From AV2 sp035637175 (GTDB lineage: Bacteria; Verrucomicrobiota; Verrucomicrobiia; Limisphaerales; AV2): a stretch of DNA of 9,858 nucleotides. The stretch is from positions 1 through 9,858 of the forward strand of contig DASPXS010000451.1 in NCBI GenBank assembly GCA_035637175.1. The letters run 5' to 3'. The notes below the pieces were generated by a model, which was given only the letters and a program-made list of their open reading frames with translations, did no database searches and was not told the origin of the DNA. How positions within the stretch are numbered: position 1 is the first letter of the stretch; each line of letters begins with the position of its first letter. Position numbers and translations under genes: made by a program. Below are positions 1 through 5,961 of this stretch, one piece after another.

Positions 1-537
1 GATCGCGACGGGACGATCATCGAGGAAAAGGAGTATCTTTCGCGCCCTGATCAGGTCGTGATACTTGCCGGCGCGGCGAAAGCGCTGAAACAGTTGCAGG
101 ACGCCGGCTTCAGACTCTTCGTGGTTTCCAATCAATCCGGCGTCGGTCGCGGTTACTTCACGAAGGCGGACGTGGAACGCGTCAATCAATACCTGGCGAG
201 CCTGCTGGCCGGCGAGGGGGTGCGCTTCGAGAAGATTTACATCGCGCCCGAGGCGCCGGATCAACCCAGCCGCGGACGCAAACCGTCGCCGCAATTCCTG
301 TTCGAAGCGCGGGACGAATTCGGCATCGACCTTTCGCAGAGCTATATGATCGGCGACAAACTGATCGATCTCGAATGCGGCTGGAACGCGGGGGTGAAGA
401 AGAGCATTCTGGTGCGGACGGGATATGGGGCGGAACTGGAGCGGCAGGCCGCCGATCGTCTCGGCCTCGCTCTGGTGGCCGAGAATTTGAAGGCGGCTGC
501 CGAGTGGATATTGGCGGGAGAAAAAACCGCAGCATGA
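1..537 (+). CDS. gmhB: D-glycero-D-manno-heptose 1,7-bisphosphate 7-phosphatase, HAD family (5' truncated)
   Basis: The reading frame is open from the first base, so the true start lies upstream and 178 residues are visible. It begins inside HAD motif I (DRDGT, residues 1-5, holding both catalytic aspartates). Motif II is around VVSNQSG (41-47), the conserved lysine is in RKP (93-95), and motif IV is GDKLID (118-123). The order and spacing fit GmhB, which removes the 7-phosphate of heptose bisphosphate in the cytoplasm on the way to ADP-heptose for the LPS core. The related histidinol-phosphatase domain (HisB-N) is the main alternative. Oddity: the Cys/His zinc loop of E. coli GmhB is shortened here (YIAPEAPDQPSRGRKP, 80-95) and has no Cys or His. 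The gene ends in an ATGA overlap with the ATPase gene. The family call is firm; substrate specificity is inferred. Confidence 0.85.
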   Translation, partial: DRDGTIIEEKEYLSRPDQVVILAGAAKALKQLQDAGFRLFVVSNQSGVGRGYFTKADVERVNQYLASLLAGEGVRFEKIYIAPEAPDQPSRGRKPSPQFLFEARDEFGIDLSQSYMIGDKLIDLECGWNAGVKKSILVRTGYGAELERQAADRLGLALVAENLKAAAEWILAGEKTAA

Positions 538-1352
538 AAAAACGACGGGCCCAGGCTGATCCCTCCTACCTGTTATCCGCTAAAAAAGAGACCGCGGACA
601 CCCGGGGTTCGTTTTTGAATGCCGTTCGACTGGATCGCGAGTCCGTGACCAGTTTTGAGGAATACCCTTTCGCCGTTCCCGCGGTCCGGCATTTGCATCG
701 GCTGGAATTTCATCCCGCCGTCACGTTTTTCATCGGCGAAAACGGTTCCGGCAAATCCACGCTCCTGGAGGCAATCGCCGTGAAGTTGGGTTACAACGCG
801 GAAGGTGGCGGAAAGAATTTCAACTTTGCCACGCGGGAAACGCATTCCGAACTGCACAGCTCTCTGCGGCTCGAACGCGGCTTCGCTCATGCCACCGACG
901 GATTCTTTCTCCGCGCCGAAAGCTTTTACAACCTCGCCACCGAAGTCGATGCGCTGGGCGTGGAATATGGATATGGAAAGAAATCACTCCACGCCCAATC
1001 GCACGGCGAGGCCTTTCTTTCGCTGCTGCTCAACCGACTGCAAGGCGACGGCGTGTATTTGTTTGACGAACCGGAAGCCGCCTTGTCGCCCCAACGGCAA
1101 TTGAGCGTGCTCACGTTGCTGCGCCGCCTGGTCTATCACCGATCGCAACTCATCATCGCCACGCATTCGCCCATCCTGCTGGCCTATCCCCATGCGCGGA
1201 TTTATTTATTTTCCGAAGACGGCATCTCGGAAGTCCGATACACCGACACGGAACACTACCGGATCACAAAGGATTTCCTGAATCGCCACGAGCGCATGCT
1301 CGAAATTCTGCTGTCGGAAGAAGACAAAGATTTGAATTCGAAAGAGAGATAG
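534..1352 (+). CDS. AAA/ABC-type ATPase of unknown role (COG3910-like)
   Basis: This is a 272-residue protein. The ATG at 534 overlaps the gmhB stop; the frame stays open upstream, but an upstream start would lie inside gmhB. Visible motifs are Walker A GENGSGKST (68-76), an ABC-signature-like QSHGEAFLSLL (155-165), Walker B VYLFDEPEAALS (174-185, catalytic Glu179), and an H-loop in IIATHSP (207-213). The layout is that of a compact single-domain ABC/SMC-like ATPase with no coiled-coil arms and no membrane segment, so it is probably cytosolic and works as a dimer. The family is widespread and poorly characterised. No nuclease such as TOPRIM, HNH or PD-(D/E)XK is fused or adjacent, so an OLD-type or defence role is not supported. 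Coupling to gmhB suggests co-expression, not necessarily shared function. Confidence 0.87.
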   Translation: MKKRRAQADPSYLLSAKKETADTRGSFLNAVRLDRESVTSFEEYPFAVPAVRHLHRLEFHPAVTFFIGENGSGKSTLLEAIAVKLGYNAEGGGKNFNFATRETHSELHSSLRLERGFAHATDGFFLRAESFYNLATEVDALGVEYGYGKKSLHAQSHGEAFLSLLLNRLQGDGVYLFDEPEAALSPQRQLSVLTLLRRLVYHRSQLIIATHSPILLAYPHARIYLFSEDGISEVRYTDTEHYRITKDFLNRHERMLEILLSEEDKDLNSKER

Positions 1353-1381
1353 AGCGCGGCACTTCTTGTCTTTCGGAAATT

Positions 1382-1410
1382 TTGACGGCTTGTCCGATGC
1401 GCGGAATTAA
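1382..1410 (+). promoter_or_regulatory. Possible promoter upstream of the antitoxin-like gene/kdsB/pyrG
   Basis: In the 75-bp gap before the 77-codon gene there is a good -35-like TTGACG (1382-1387). It is followed 17 bp later by a weak -10-like AATTAA (1405-1410). It would drive a three-gene ATGA-coupled unit through pyrG. The -10 matches the consensus at only three of six positions and no clear Shine-Dalgarno sequence precedes 1428, so this is tentative. Confidence 0.28.
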
Positions 1411-1427
1411 GTTATTGAAACGAAACC

Positions 1428-1661
1428 ATGAACGCCGTAACCCTCAAAGCCCACTACGACGGCAAGCAAATTCGCCTTTACGAGCCGTTCTCTCTCGAAC
1501 GGAACGCTCGGTTGCTGGTCACGGTGATACCCGGTGAAACAGCGGAGGTGGAACGACAAGCTTGGCGGGCTGCGTCCCAGGCTTCGTTCGCGCGCGCCTA
1601 TGGCGAAGACGAACCGGATTATTCCCATGCGGTCATTCGCGAACAGCCGCCGCGCGAATGA
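1428..1661 (+). CDS. Small antitoxin-like protein, orphan
   Basis: This is a 77-residue protein. The N-terminal half (VTLKAHYDGKQIRLYEPFSL, then RLLVTVIP) reads as short beta strands like the swapped-hairpin start of MazE/AbrB-type antitoxins. The C-terminal half is acidic (YGEDEPDYSHAVIRE) and looks like an extended toxin-binding tail. From memory, similar proteins in cyanobacteria and verrucomicrobia often sit just before a MazF/PemK or PIN toxin; I could not verify this here. No toxin gene follows: the stop overlaps the kdsB start by ATGA. It may be an orphan antitoxin-type regulator or a leftover of a toxin-antitoxin pair. The reading frame is well supported by the clean upstream gap, the ATG and the coupling; the function is inferred. 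Confidence 0.7.
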   Translation: MNAVTLKAHYDGKQIRLYEPFSLERNARLLVTVIPGETAEVERQAWRAASQASFARAYGEDEPDYSHAVIREQPPRE

Positions 1662-2428
1662 AAGACTTTCTTTCACCGCCCTCCGCCCCGGTCCGTCGCG
1701 TCCTCGGCCTCATCCCCGCCCGCTACGCCTCCACCCGCTTTCCCGGCAAACCGTTGCATCCCATCGCCGGCAAACCGCTGATCGAGCGCGTGGTCGAGCG
1801 GTGTAAAAGGGCCAAATCTTTGAGCGAGGTCATCGTGGCCACCGACGACAGGCGCATCGCGGATGTCGCCCGGAAATTTTGCCGCGTCGAGATGACGCGC
1901 GCCGATCACCCCAGCGGTTCGGATCGCATCGCCGAGGTCGCCGCCCGATGCGCCTGCGATGCCGTGGTCAACATCCAGGGCGACGAACCGTTGATCGACC
2001 CGGCGGTGATTGACGCCGTCGCCGCCGAGCTCGGGGGCAACGAAATGTCCACCGCCGCCACTCTCATCCAGGACCCGGCCGAATACGACAATCCCAATGT
2101 CGTGAAAGTCGTTGTCAATGTCGCCGGGCGCGCCCTATACTTTTCCCGGCGCACGATCCCGTTTCTGCGAGATGACGCCAGTCGTTCGGCCGGCGAACAG
2201 ATGGCGGCGTTTCCGTTTTTGAAACATTTGGGCATTTACGGTTATCGACGCGAGACATTGTTGCGGCTGGTGACCTTTCCGGTGTCACCGCTCGAACAGG
2301 CGGAGAGGCTGGAACAATTGCGGGCGCTGGAAAACGGGATTCAAATCGCCGTCGTTCAGGTCAAGTACGACGGCGTGGGCGTGGACACGCCCGAGGATGT
2401 CGCGCGGGTGGAAGCGTTTTTGAAATGA
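1658..2428 (+). CDS. kdsB: 3-deoxy-manno-octulosonate cytidylyltransferase (CMP-KDO synthetase)
   Basis: This 256-residue protein activates KDO with CTP to give CMP-KDO and pyrophosphate, the donor for the LPS inner core. It acts in the cytoplasm with Mg2+. The family signature LIPARYASTRFPGKPL spans residues 18-33. TRADHPSGSDRIAEV and the metal-binding NIQGDEPLI (Asp109) follow, then VKVV, ALYFSRRTIPF, HLGIYGYR, SPLEQAERLEQLRALENG, and the second metal site GVDTPEDV (Asp243). The start at 1658 is in the ATGA overlap with the antitoxin-like gene. It gives about a dozen more N-terminal residues than E. coli KdsB but leaves the domain intact; the frame is open further upstream, but only inside the preceding gene. 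The stop overlaps the pyrG start in the same way. Confidence 0.97.
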   Translation: MKDFLSPPSAPVRRVLGLIPARYASTRFPGKPLHPIAGKPLIERVVERCKRAKSLSEVIVATDDRRIADVARKFCRVEMTRADHPSGSDRIAEVAARCACDAVVNIQGDEPLIDPAVIDAVAAELGGNEMSTAATLIQDPAEYDNPNVVKVVVNVAGRALYFSRRTIPFLRDDASRSAGEQMAAFPFLKHLGIYGYRRETLLRLVTFPVSPLEQAERLEQLRALENGIQIAVVQVKYDGVGVDTPEDVARVEAFLK

Positions 2429-4038
2429 AATTCATTTTCGTCACGGGCGGCGTGGTGAGTTCGTTGGGCAAAGGCCTCACAGCCGCCGCCCTCGGCACCC
2501 TGCTCGAGAATCGCGGGCTCAAGGTCGCCCTGCAAAAGTTCGATCCCTACCTCAACGTTGACCCCGGCACGATGAGCCCGTATCAACACGGCGAGGTCTA
2601 TGTGCTCGACGACGGCGCGGAGACCGACCTCGACCTCGGCCATTACGAGCGGTTCACCAACGTCAAGCTCACCCGCTTCAACAACCTCACCAGCGGCCAG
2701 GTCTATCAGACGGTGCTCAACAACGAGCGCGAAGGGAGATACCTCGGCAAAACCGTCCAGGTCATCCCGCACGTCACCGACGAAATCCAGAACCGGATTC
2801 ACCTGCTCGCCGACCAATCCAAGGCCGACGTGGTCATCACCGAGATCGGCGGCACGACCGGCGACATCGAAGGCCTGCCGTTCCTCGAAGCCATCCGCGA
2901 GTTCGCGCTCGAAGCCGGCCACGGCAACGTGGTGTTCATGCACGTCACTTTCGTGCCGTTCATCAAGGCGGCGGGTGAACTGAAAACCAAACCGACCCAG
3001 CAATCGGTCGCCAAACTGCGTGAAATCGGTATCGCGCCGCACATCCTCATCTGCCGCTGCGAACGGCCGCTCGACAAGGAACTGCGCCAGAAAATCTCCC
3101 TGTTCTGCAACGTCCCTTACGAAGCCGTGATCGAGGAGAAAGACGTGGACCACAGCATTTACGAAGTGCCGCTCATGCTCCAACGCGAGCGGCTCGACGA
3201 CCTCGTCTGCCGCCTGTTGCACCTCGAGACGCCGGCGGCCAACATGGCGCACTGGCAGGAAATAATCCGCAAACTCATCGCGCCGCAACACCGCGTTCGC
3301 ATCGGCGTCGTCGGCAAATACATCGAACTGCAGGACGCTTACAAATCGGTTTACGAGGCGATCATCCACGGCGGCGTGGCCAACGACTGCGGCGTGGAGA
3401 TTGTGAAAGTGGACGCCGAGGACATCGAGCGGGAAGGGCCGGAAAAGATTTTGAAAGGACTCGGCGGGATACTCGTGCCGGGCGGTTTCGGCGAGCGCGG
3501 CATCGAAGGCAAGATCACGGCGGCAAAATATGCGCGGGAAAACAAGGTGCCCTACCTGGGTCTCTGCCTGGGGATGCAAATCGCGACCATCGAGTTCGCC
3601 CGCAACGTGCTGAAGCTCGAGAAGGCCCACTCGACCGAGTTCGAGCCGAACACGCCGCACCCGGTCATCGCGCTGCTGGACGAGCAGAAAAAAATCACCA
3701 AAAAGGGGGGAACGATGCGGCTCGGCGCGCAGCCGTGCCAACTGGTCATGGGATCGCTGGCCGCCAAACTTTACGGCGCCTTTGTGGTCAACGAGCGGCA
3801 TCGGCACCGCTACGAATTCAACAACGCCTACCGCGACAAGTTTGAGAAGGCCGACTTTGTCTTCAGCGGCACGTCGCCCGACGGCAAGCTGGTTGAAGTC
3901 ATCGAATTGCTCAATCACCCTTTTTTCATCGCCAGCCAGTTTCATCCCGAATTCCGCAGCAAACCGCACCAGCCGCATCCCCTGTTCAAAGGTTTCATCG
4001 GCGCCGCCCACGCCTACATCCACAACCGACCGCTGTGA
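2425..4038 (+). CDS. pyrG: CTP synthase (glutamine hydrolysing)
   Basis: This 537-residue enzyme converts UTP to CTP using ATP and ammonia released from glutamine. The N-terminal amidoligase domain starts with KFIFVTGGVVSSLGKGL (2-18), then KFDPYLNVDPGTMSPYQHGE, DLDLGHYERF and ITEIGGTTGDIEG. The C-terminal class I glutaminase domain has the oxyanion stretch VPGGFGERG, nucleophile Cys381 in GLCLGMQ, and SQFHPEF with His507 and Glu509 completing the triad. The length is close to the roughly 545 residues of E. coli PyrG, with no gaps or broken motifs. It is translationally coupled to kdsB, whose product uses CTP. I recall the kdsB-pyrG order from chlamydiae, which supports a PVC origin. Confidence 0.98.
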   Translation: MKFIFVTGGVVSSLGKGLTAAALGTLLENRGLKVALQKFDPYLNVDPGTMSPYQHGEVYVLDDGAETDLDLGHYERFTNVKLTRFNNLTSGQVYQTVLNNEREGRYLGKTVQVIPHVTDEIQNRIHLLADQSKADVVITEIGGTTGDIEGLPFLEAIREFALEAGHGNVVFMHVTFVPFIKAAGELKTKPTQQSVAKLREIGIAPHILICRCERPLDKELRQKISLFCNVPYEAVIEEKDVDHSIYEVPLMLQRERLDDLVCRLLHLETPAANMAHWQEIIRKLIAPQHRVRIGVVGKYIELQDAYKSVYEAIIHGGVANDCGVEIVKVDAEDIEREGPEKILKGLGGILVPGGFGERGIEGKITAAKYARENKVPYLGLCLGMQIATIEFARNVLKLEKAHSTEFEPNTPHPVIALLDEQKKITKKGGTMRLGAQPCQLVMGSLAAKLYGAFVVNERHRHRYEFNNAYRDKFEKADFVFSGTSPDGKLVEVIELLNHPFFIASQFHPEFRSKPHQPHPLFKGFIGAAHAYIHNRPL

Positions 4039-4054
4039 ACCGGCGCGCCTCAAC

Positions 4055-4786
4055 ATGGGTCTGTTTCAGACAATCAATTCAGAGGCCCACAATCGCCACC
4101 TGCAGTTTCTCGTTATTGGCGGCTTGGCCGTCAATTTTCATGGGTATTCCCGTGACACGGCGGACCTGGACCTGCTGATCCGCCAGGACGCCCGCGAACC
4201 ATGGTTGTCGCTCTTTGCCGAGCTGGGTTACACCGTGTACCGGGACAAAAACGCTTTCGTCCAACTTTCTCCTCCCACCGAGGGTGCGTGGCCGGTGGAC
4301 TTGATGATGGTCCGCGAACCGACCTTCCGGCCCATCTTCGACCATGGCAAAGAAATCGAGATGTACGGCGCGCGAGTGCAGATTCCAACACTCGAACACC
4401 TGTTGGCGCTCAAGCTGCACGCCCTGAAGCACACGAATGCGGGTCGTTTTCTGAAGGATTTTTTGGACGTTGAAAATCTGGTGAAGGTGAACAAGGTTGA
4501 TTTGCGCTCGAACGGCGTTCGGCAAATGTTCCTCAAGTATGGCACCATGGAAATATATGAAAAAAATCCCGCGCCTGCTCCGCCGAATAGTTTTCAACTG
4601 AACGAAGCCGCGCTTGCGGCGGACCTCGAACTTCCGGTGGCGCCCGAGTTCGATTCGCGGCCACCTCGGATTGATCCGCAAGCGATGTTGCGCCGCATAG
4701 AGGAGACCATGCCGTGGCGCAGCACGAGGCCGGGCGAGCAAGAACGTCGGCTGGCGGAAAAAATCGCCGTCGAATTTGTGCTCTAG
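4055..4786 (+). CDS. Stand-alone nucleotidyltransferase (DUF6036/AbiEii-like fold)
   Basis: This is a 243-residue protein starting 16 bp after the pyrG stop, so it is probably in the same transcript. The frame is open upstream into pyrG, but ATG 4055 is the first start outside that gene and sits just before the domain. The pol-beta-type signature is clear: FLVIGGLAVNFHGY (18-31, glycine pair 22-23), TADLDLLI (35-42, metal ligands Asp37 and Asp39), and third carboxylate Asp82 in WPVDLMM. IPTLEHLLALKLHALKH and a following RFLKDFLDVENLV match the helical region of small predicted nucleotidyltransferases. The substrate is unknown. Relatives include antitoxin or toxin halves of AbiE and MNT/HEPN systems, but I see no HEPN, AbiEi or other partner nearby. 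The C-terminal part (after about residue 165) is proline- and charge-rich and not recognised. Confidence 0.83.
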   Translation: MGLFQTINSEAHNRHLQFLVIGGLAVNFHGYSRDTADLDLLIRQDAREPWLSLFAELGYTVYRDKNAFVQLSPPTEGAWPVDLMMVREPTFRPIFDHGKEIEMYGARVQIPTLEHLLALKLHALKHTNAGRFLKDFLDVENLVKVNKVDLRSNGVRQMFLKYGTMEIYEKNPAPAPPNSFQLNEAALAADLELPVAPEFDSRPPRIDPQAMLRRIEETMPWRSTRPGEQERRLAEKIAVEFVL

Positions 4787-4856
4787 CCTGGAAGTTTTCC
4801 AGTGCGCCAGGGCCACAACCAAAATCGAGAGTCAAGCATCGAGAGACGAGAGTGCT

Positions 4857-4893
4857 CCCCTCATCCTGCCCTCTCCTCTCACCGGATGAGGGG
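4857..4893. repeat. Palindromic repeat with 10-bp perfect stem
   Basis: CCCCTCATCC (4857-4866) is matched exactly by GGATGAGGGG (4884-4893) across a 17-base pyrimidine-rich loop. It resembles the dispersed CCCTCATCC/CTCTCC-type intergenic palindromes of large environmental genomes, and a compositionally related hairpin occurs at 9741-9761. It has no T-tract, so a classical terminator is unlikely. Confidence 0.65.
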
Positions 4894-5023
4894 GTGCGCT
4901 TCGAAATTCGCGCGCATTCGTGTCCATTCGTGGTTTCTTGATGAATGGAAACGGCCAGACCCTGTAAGCCCGTTATCCCTAGCGGCGCGGCAAGGCATTG
5001 ATCGCAGAGCCAAGGAATCTGTG

Positions 5024-5029
5024 TATTAT
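5024..5029 (+). promoter_or_regulatory. Possible -10 element giving a near-leaderless transcript
   Basis: TATTAT (5024-5029) ends 10 bases before the ATG at 5040. If used, transcription would start only a few bases before the start codon. TTGATC (4998-5003) is a possible -35, but the 20-bp spacer is too long for a good sigma-70 promoter. No strong Shine-Dalgarno sits at the usual distance. This is tentative. Confidence 0.22.
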
Positions 5030-5039
5030 CCCTCGTGAC

Positions 5040-5948
5040 ATGAGCAAGTCGGAGCCTGACATCATTCATCGAACACGGGTGGCCGTGATCAGCCTGGTCG
5101 CGCTGCTCATGGTTGGATTGGTTGGAAGCGCTGTGGTGTGGCGAATTTATGTGGCGCTGAACGCCGCGGGCCTGGCGAAGGCACGGGAAGCCATTGCGCT
5201 CCCAAAAAGCCGTTACCCGGTAGATTTCTCGCCGGGCCTGGCCGTGCTGTCGTCCCATCTTGGGGAACTGAAACGCTTGGCGCAGGCGGCCAGTCACGGC
5301 GCACTCTTGACCCTCGACTCGAATTCCAACGAGGATGTTGCCGCTTCGATTACCACAATGTTCGGACTCGCCCGAACATTGGATGAGGAACCCTCGCTGA
5401 TTTCTCAACTGGTGCGCGTCGCCATTGTCCGCATGGCGGCAACGACTCTGGAGCGGGGCCTGATCGTTGGAGAATGGAGCGACGCCGATTTGAGGGGAGT
5501 CGGATCCGTCTGTGCCGCGGCCGCAAAAACCAATGCCATGATGCGCGCCTTGATCGGTGAACGCGCGAGCGCGACTCCGTATTTTCGGATGAGCAGGAAG
5601 GAGTGGGAAGAGTTCCTACGCTCGGACTCGACCACCGAAGAGGGCGATATGGAGCCAATCGAGTCGCTGTTGCCGGGCCTACTGCCCGTGCTCGCGCAAG
5701 CCACAGGTTTATTCGAACGTGATCTGGGCTTTTATCTCGGCGCCATGGAAACCAACATCTCTTTTTTGCCGGCCGTGCCTCTCGACCCTTTCGACGGCGC
5801 GCCGCTCCGCTACAAGCAACTTTCCAAAGGCTGCGTCGTTTACAGCATCGGTCCCGACGGCCGTGACAACGGAGGGAAAGAACCGCCTGCCACCCGCCGC
5901 GGCACCAACCGCGTCCCGGAAGACATCACCTTCACGGTGGAACGTTGA
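5040..5948 (+). CDS. Membrane-anchored protein of unknown function
   Basis: This is a 302-residue protein I cannot assign to a function. One hydrophobic segment (about residues 14-34, VAVISLVALLMVGLVGSAVV) follows a short charged N-terminus. This suggests a single N-terminal anchor with most of the protein outside the cytoplasm. The middle is helical and alanine-rich. The C-terminus has DPFDGAPLRYKQL (249-261) and VVYSIGPDGRDNGG (266-279). From memory, this type of ending recurs in verrucomicrobial and planctomycete secreted proteins of unknown role. ATG 5040 was preferred over the in-frame TTG at 4998 because it sits closer to the anchor. folC begins 13 bp after the stop, so the two are probably co-transcribed, with no evident functional link. 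Confidence 0.78.
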   Translation: MSKSEPDIIHRTRVAVISLVALLMVGLVGSAVVWRIYVALNAAGLAKAREAIALPKSRYPVDFSPGLAVLSSHLGELKRLAQAASHGALLTLDSNSNEDVAASITTMFGLARTLDEEPSLISQLVRVAIVRMAATTLERGLIVGEWSDADLRGVGSVCAAAAKTNAMMRALIGERASATPYFRMSRKEWEEFLRSDSTTEEGDMEPIESLLPGLLPVLAQATGLFERDLGFYLGAMETNISFLPAVPLDPFDGAPLRYKQLSKGCVVYSIGPDGRDNGGKEPPATRRGTNRVPEDITFTVER

Positions 5949-5961
5949 ACCGCGCCGTACC

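Larger units (their letters stand above)
4787..5039. other. Intergenic region with repeat fragments
   Basis: This is a 253-bp gap with no convincing gene. It holds the inverted repeat at 4857-4893 and, just downstream, the tandem words CATTCGTG at 4915-4922 and 4925-4932. The latter look like a fragment of a dispersed repeat I recall from PVC genomes. The short hairpin at 4788-4802 lies right after the nucleotidyltransferase stop but has no T-run. Short reading frames across the region are compositionally repeat sequence. Confidence 0.6.

Noticed and set aside
534..1661. ATPase plus antitoxin-like gene as a novel defence pair
   Set aside because: They are separated by a 75-bp gap with its own promoter-like site, no nuclease or toxin is present, and each is coupled to a different housekeeping gene.
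2356..4056. A 566-codon open frame on the minus strand opposite pyrG
   Set aside because: It is a mirror of the highly conserved pyrG codons; the translation is a His/Val/Asp/Arg-rich shadow without motifs.
4788..4802. CTGGAA/TTCCAG hairpin right after the nucleotidyltransferase stop as a terminator
   Set aside because: The stem is only 6 bp with no following T-run, which is too weak to call.
4079..4822. Minus-strand open frame opposite the nucleotidyltransferase
   Set aside because: The plus strand carries the full GG...DxD...D catalytic pattern at sensible spacing; the minus frame has none.
4861..4932. CRISPR-like array
   Set aside because: Only two 8-bp copies and one hairpin are present, with no regular spacers and no cas genes.
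4533..5408. A 291-codon minus-strand open frame crossing the intergenic repeats
   Set aside because: It runs through two plus-strand genes and repeat sequence, and has no recognisable domain.
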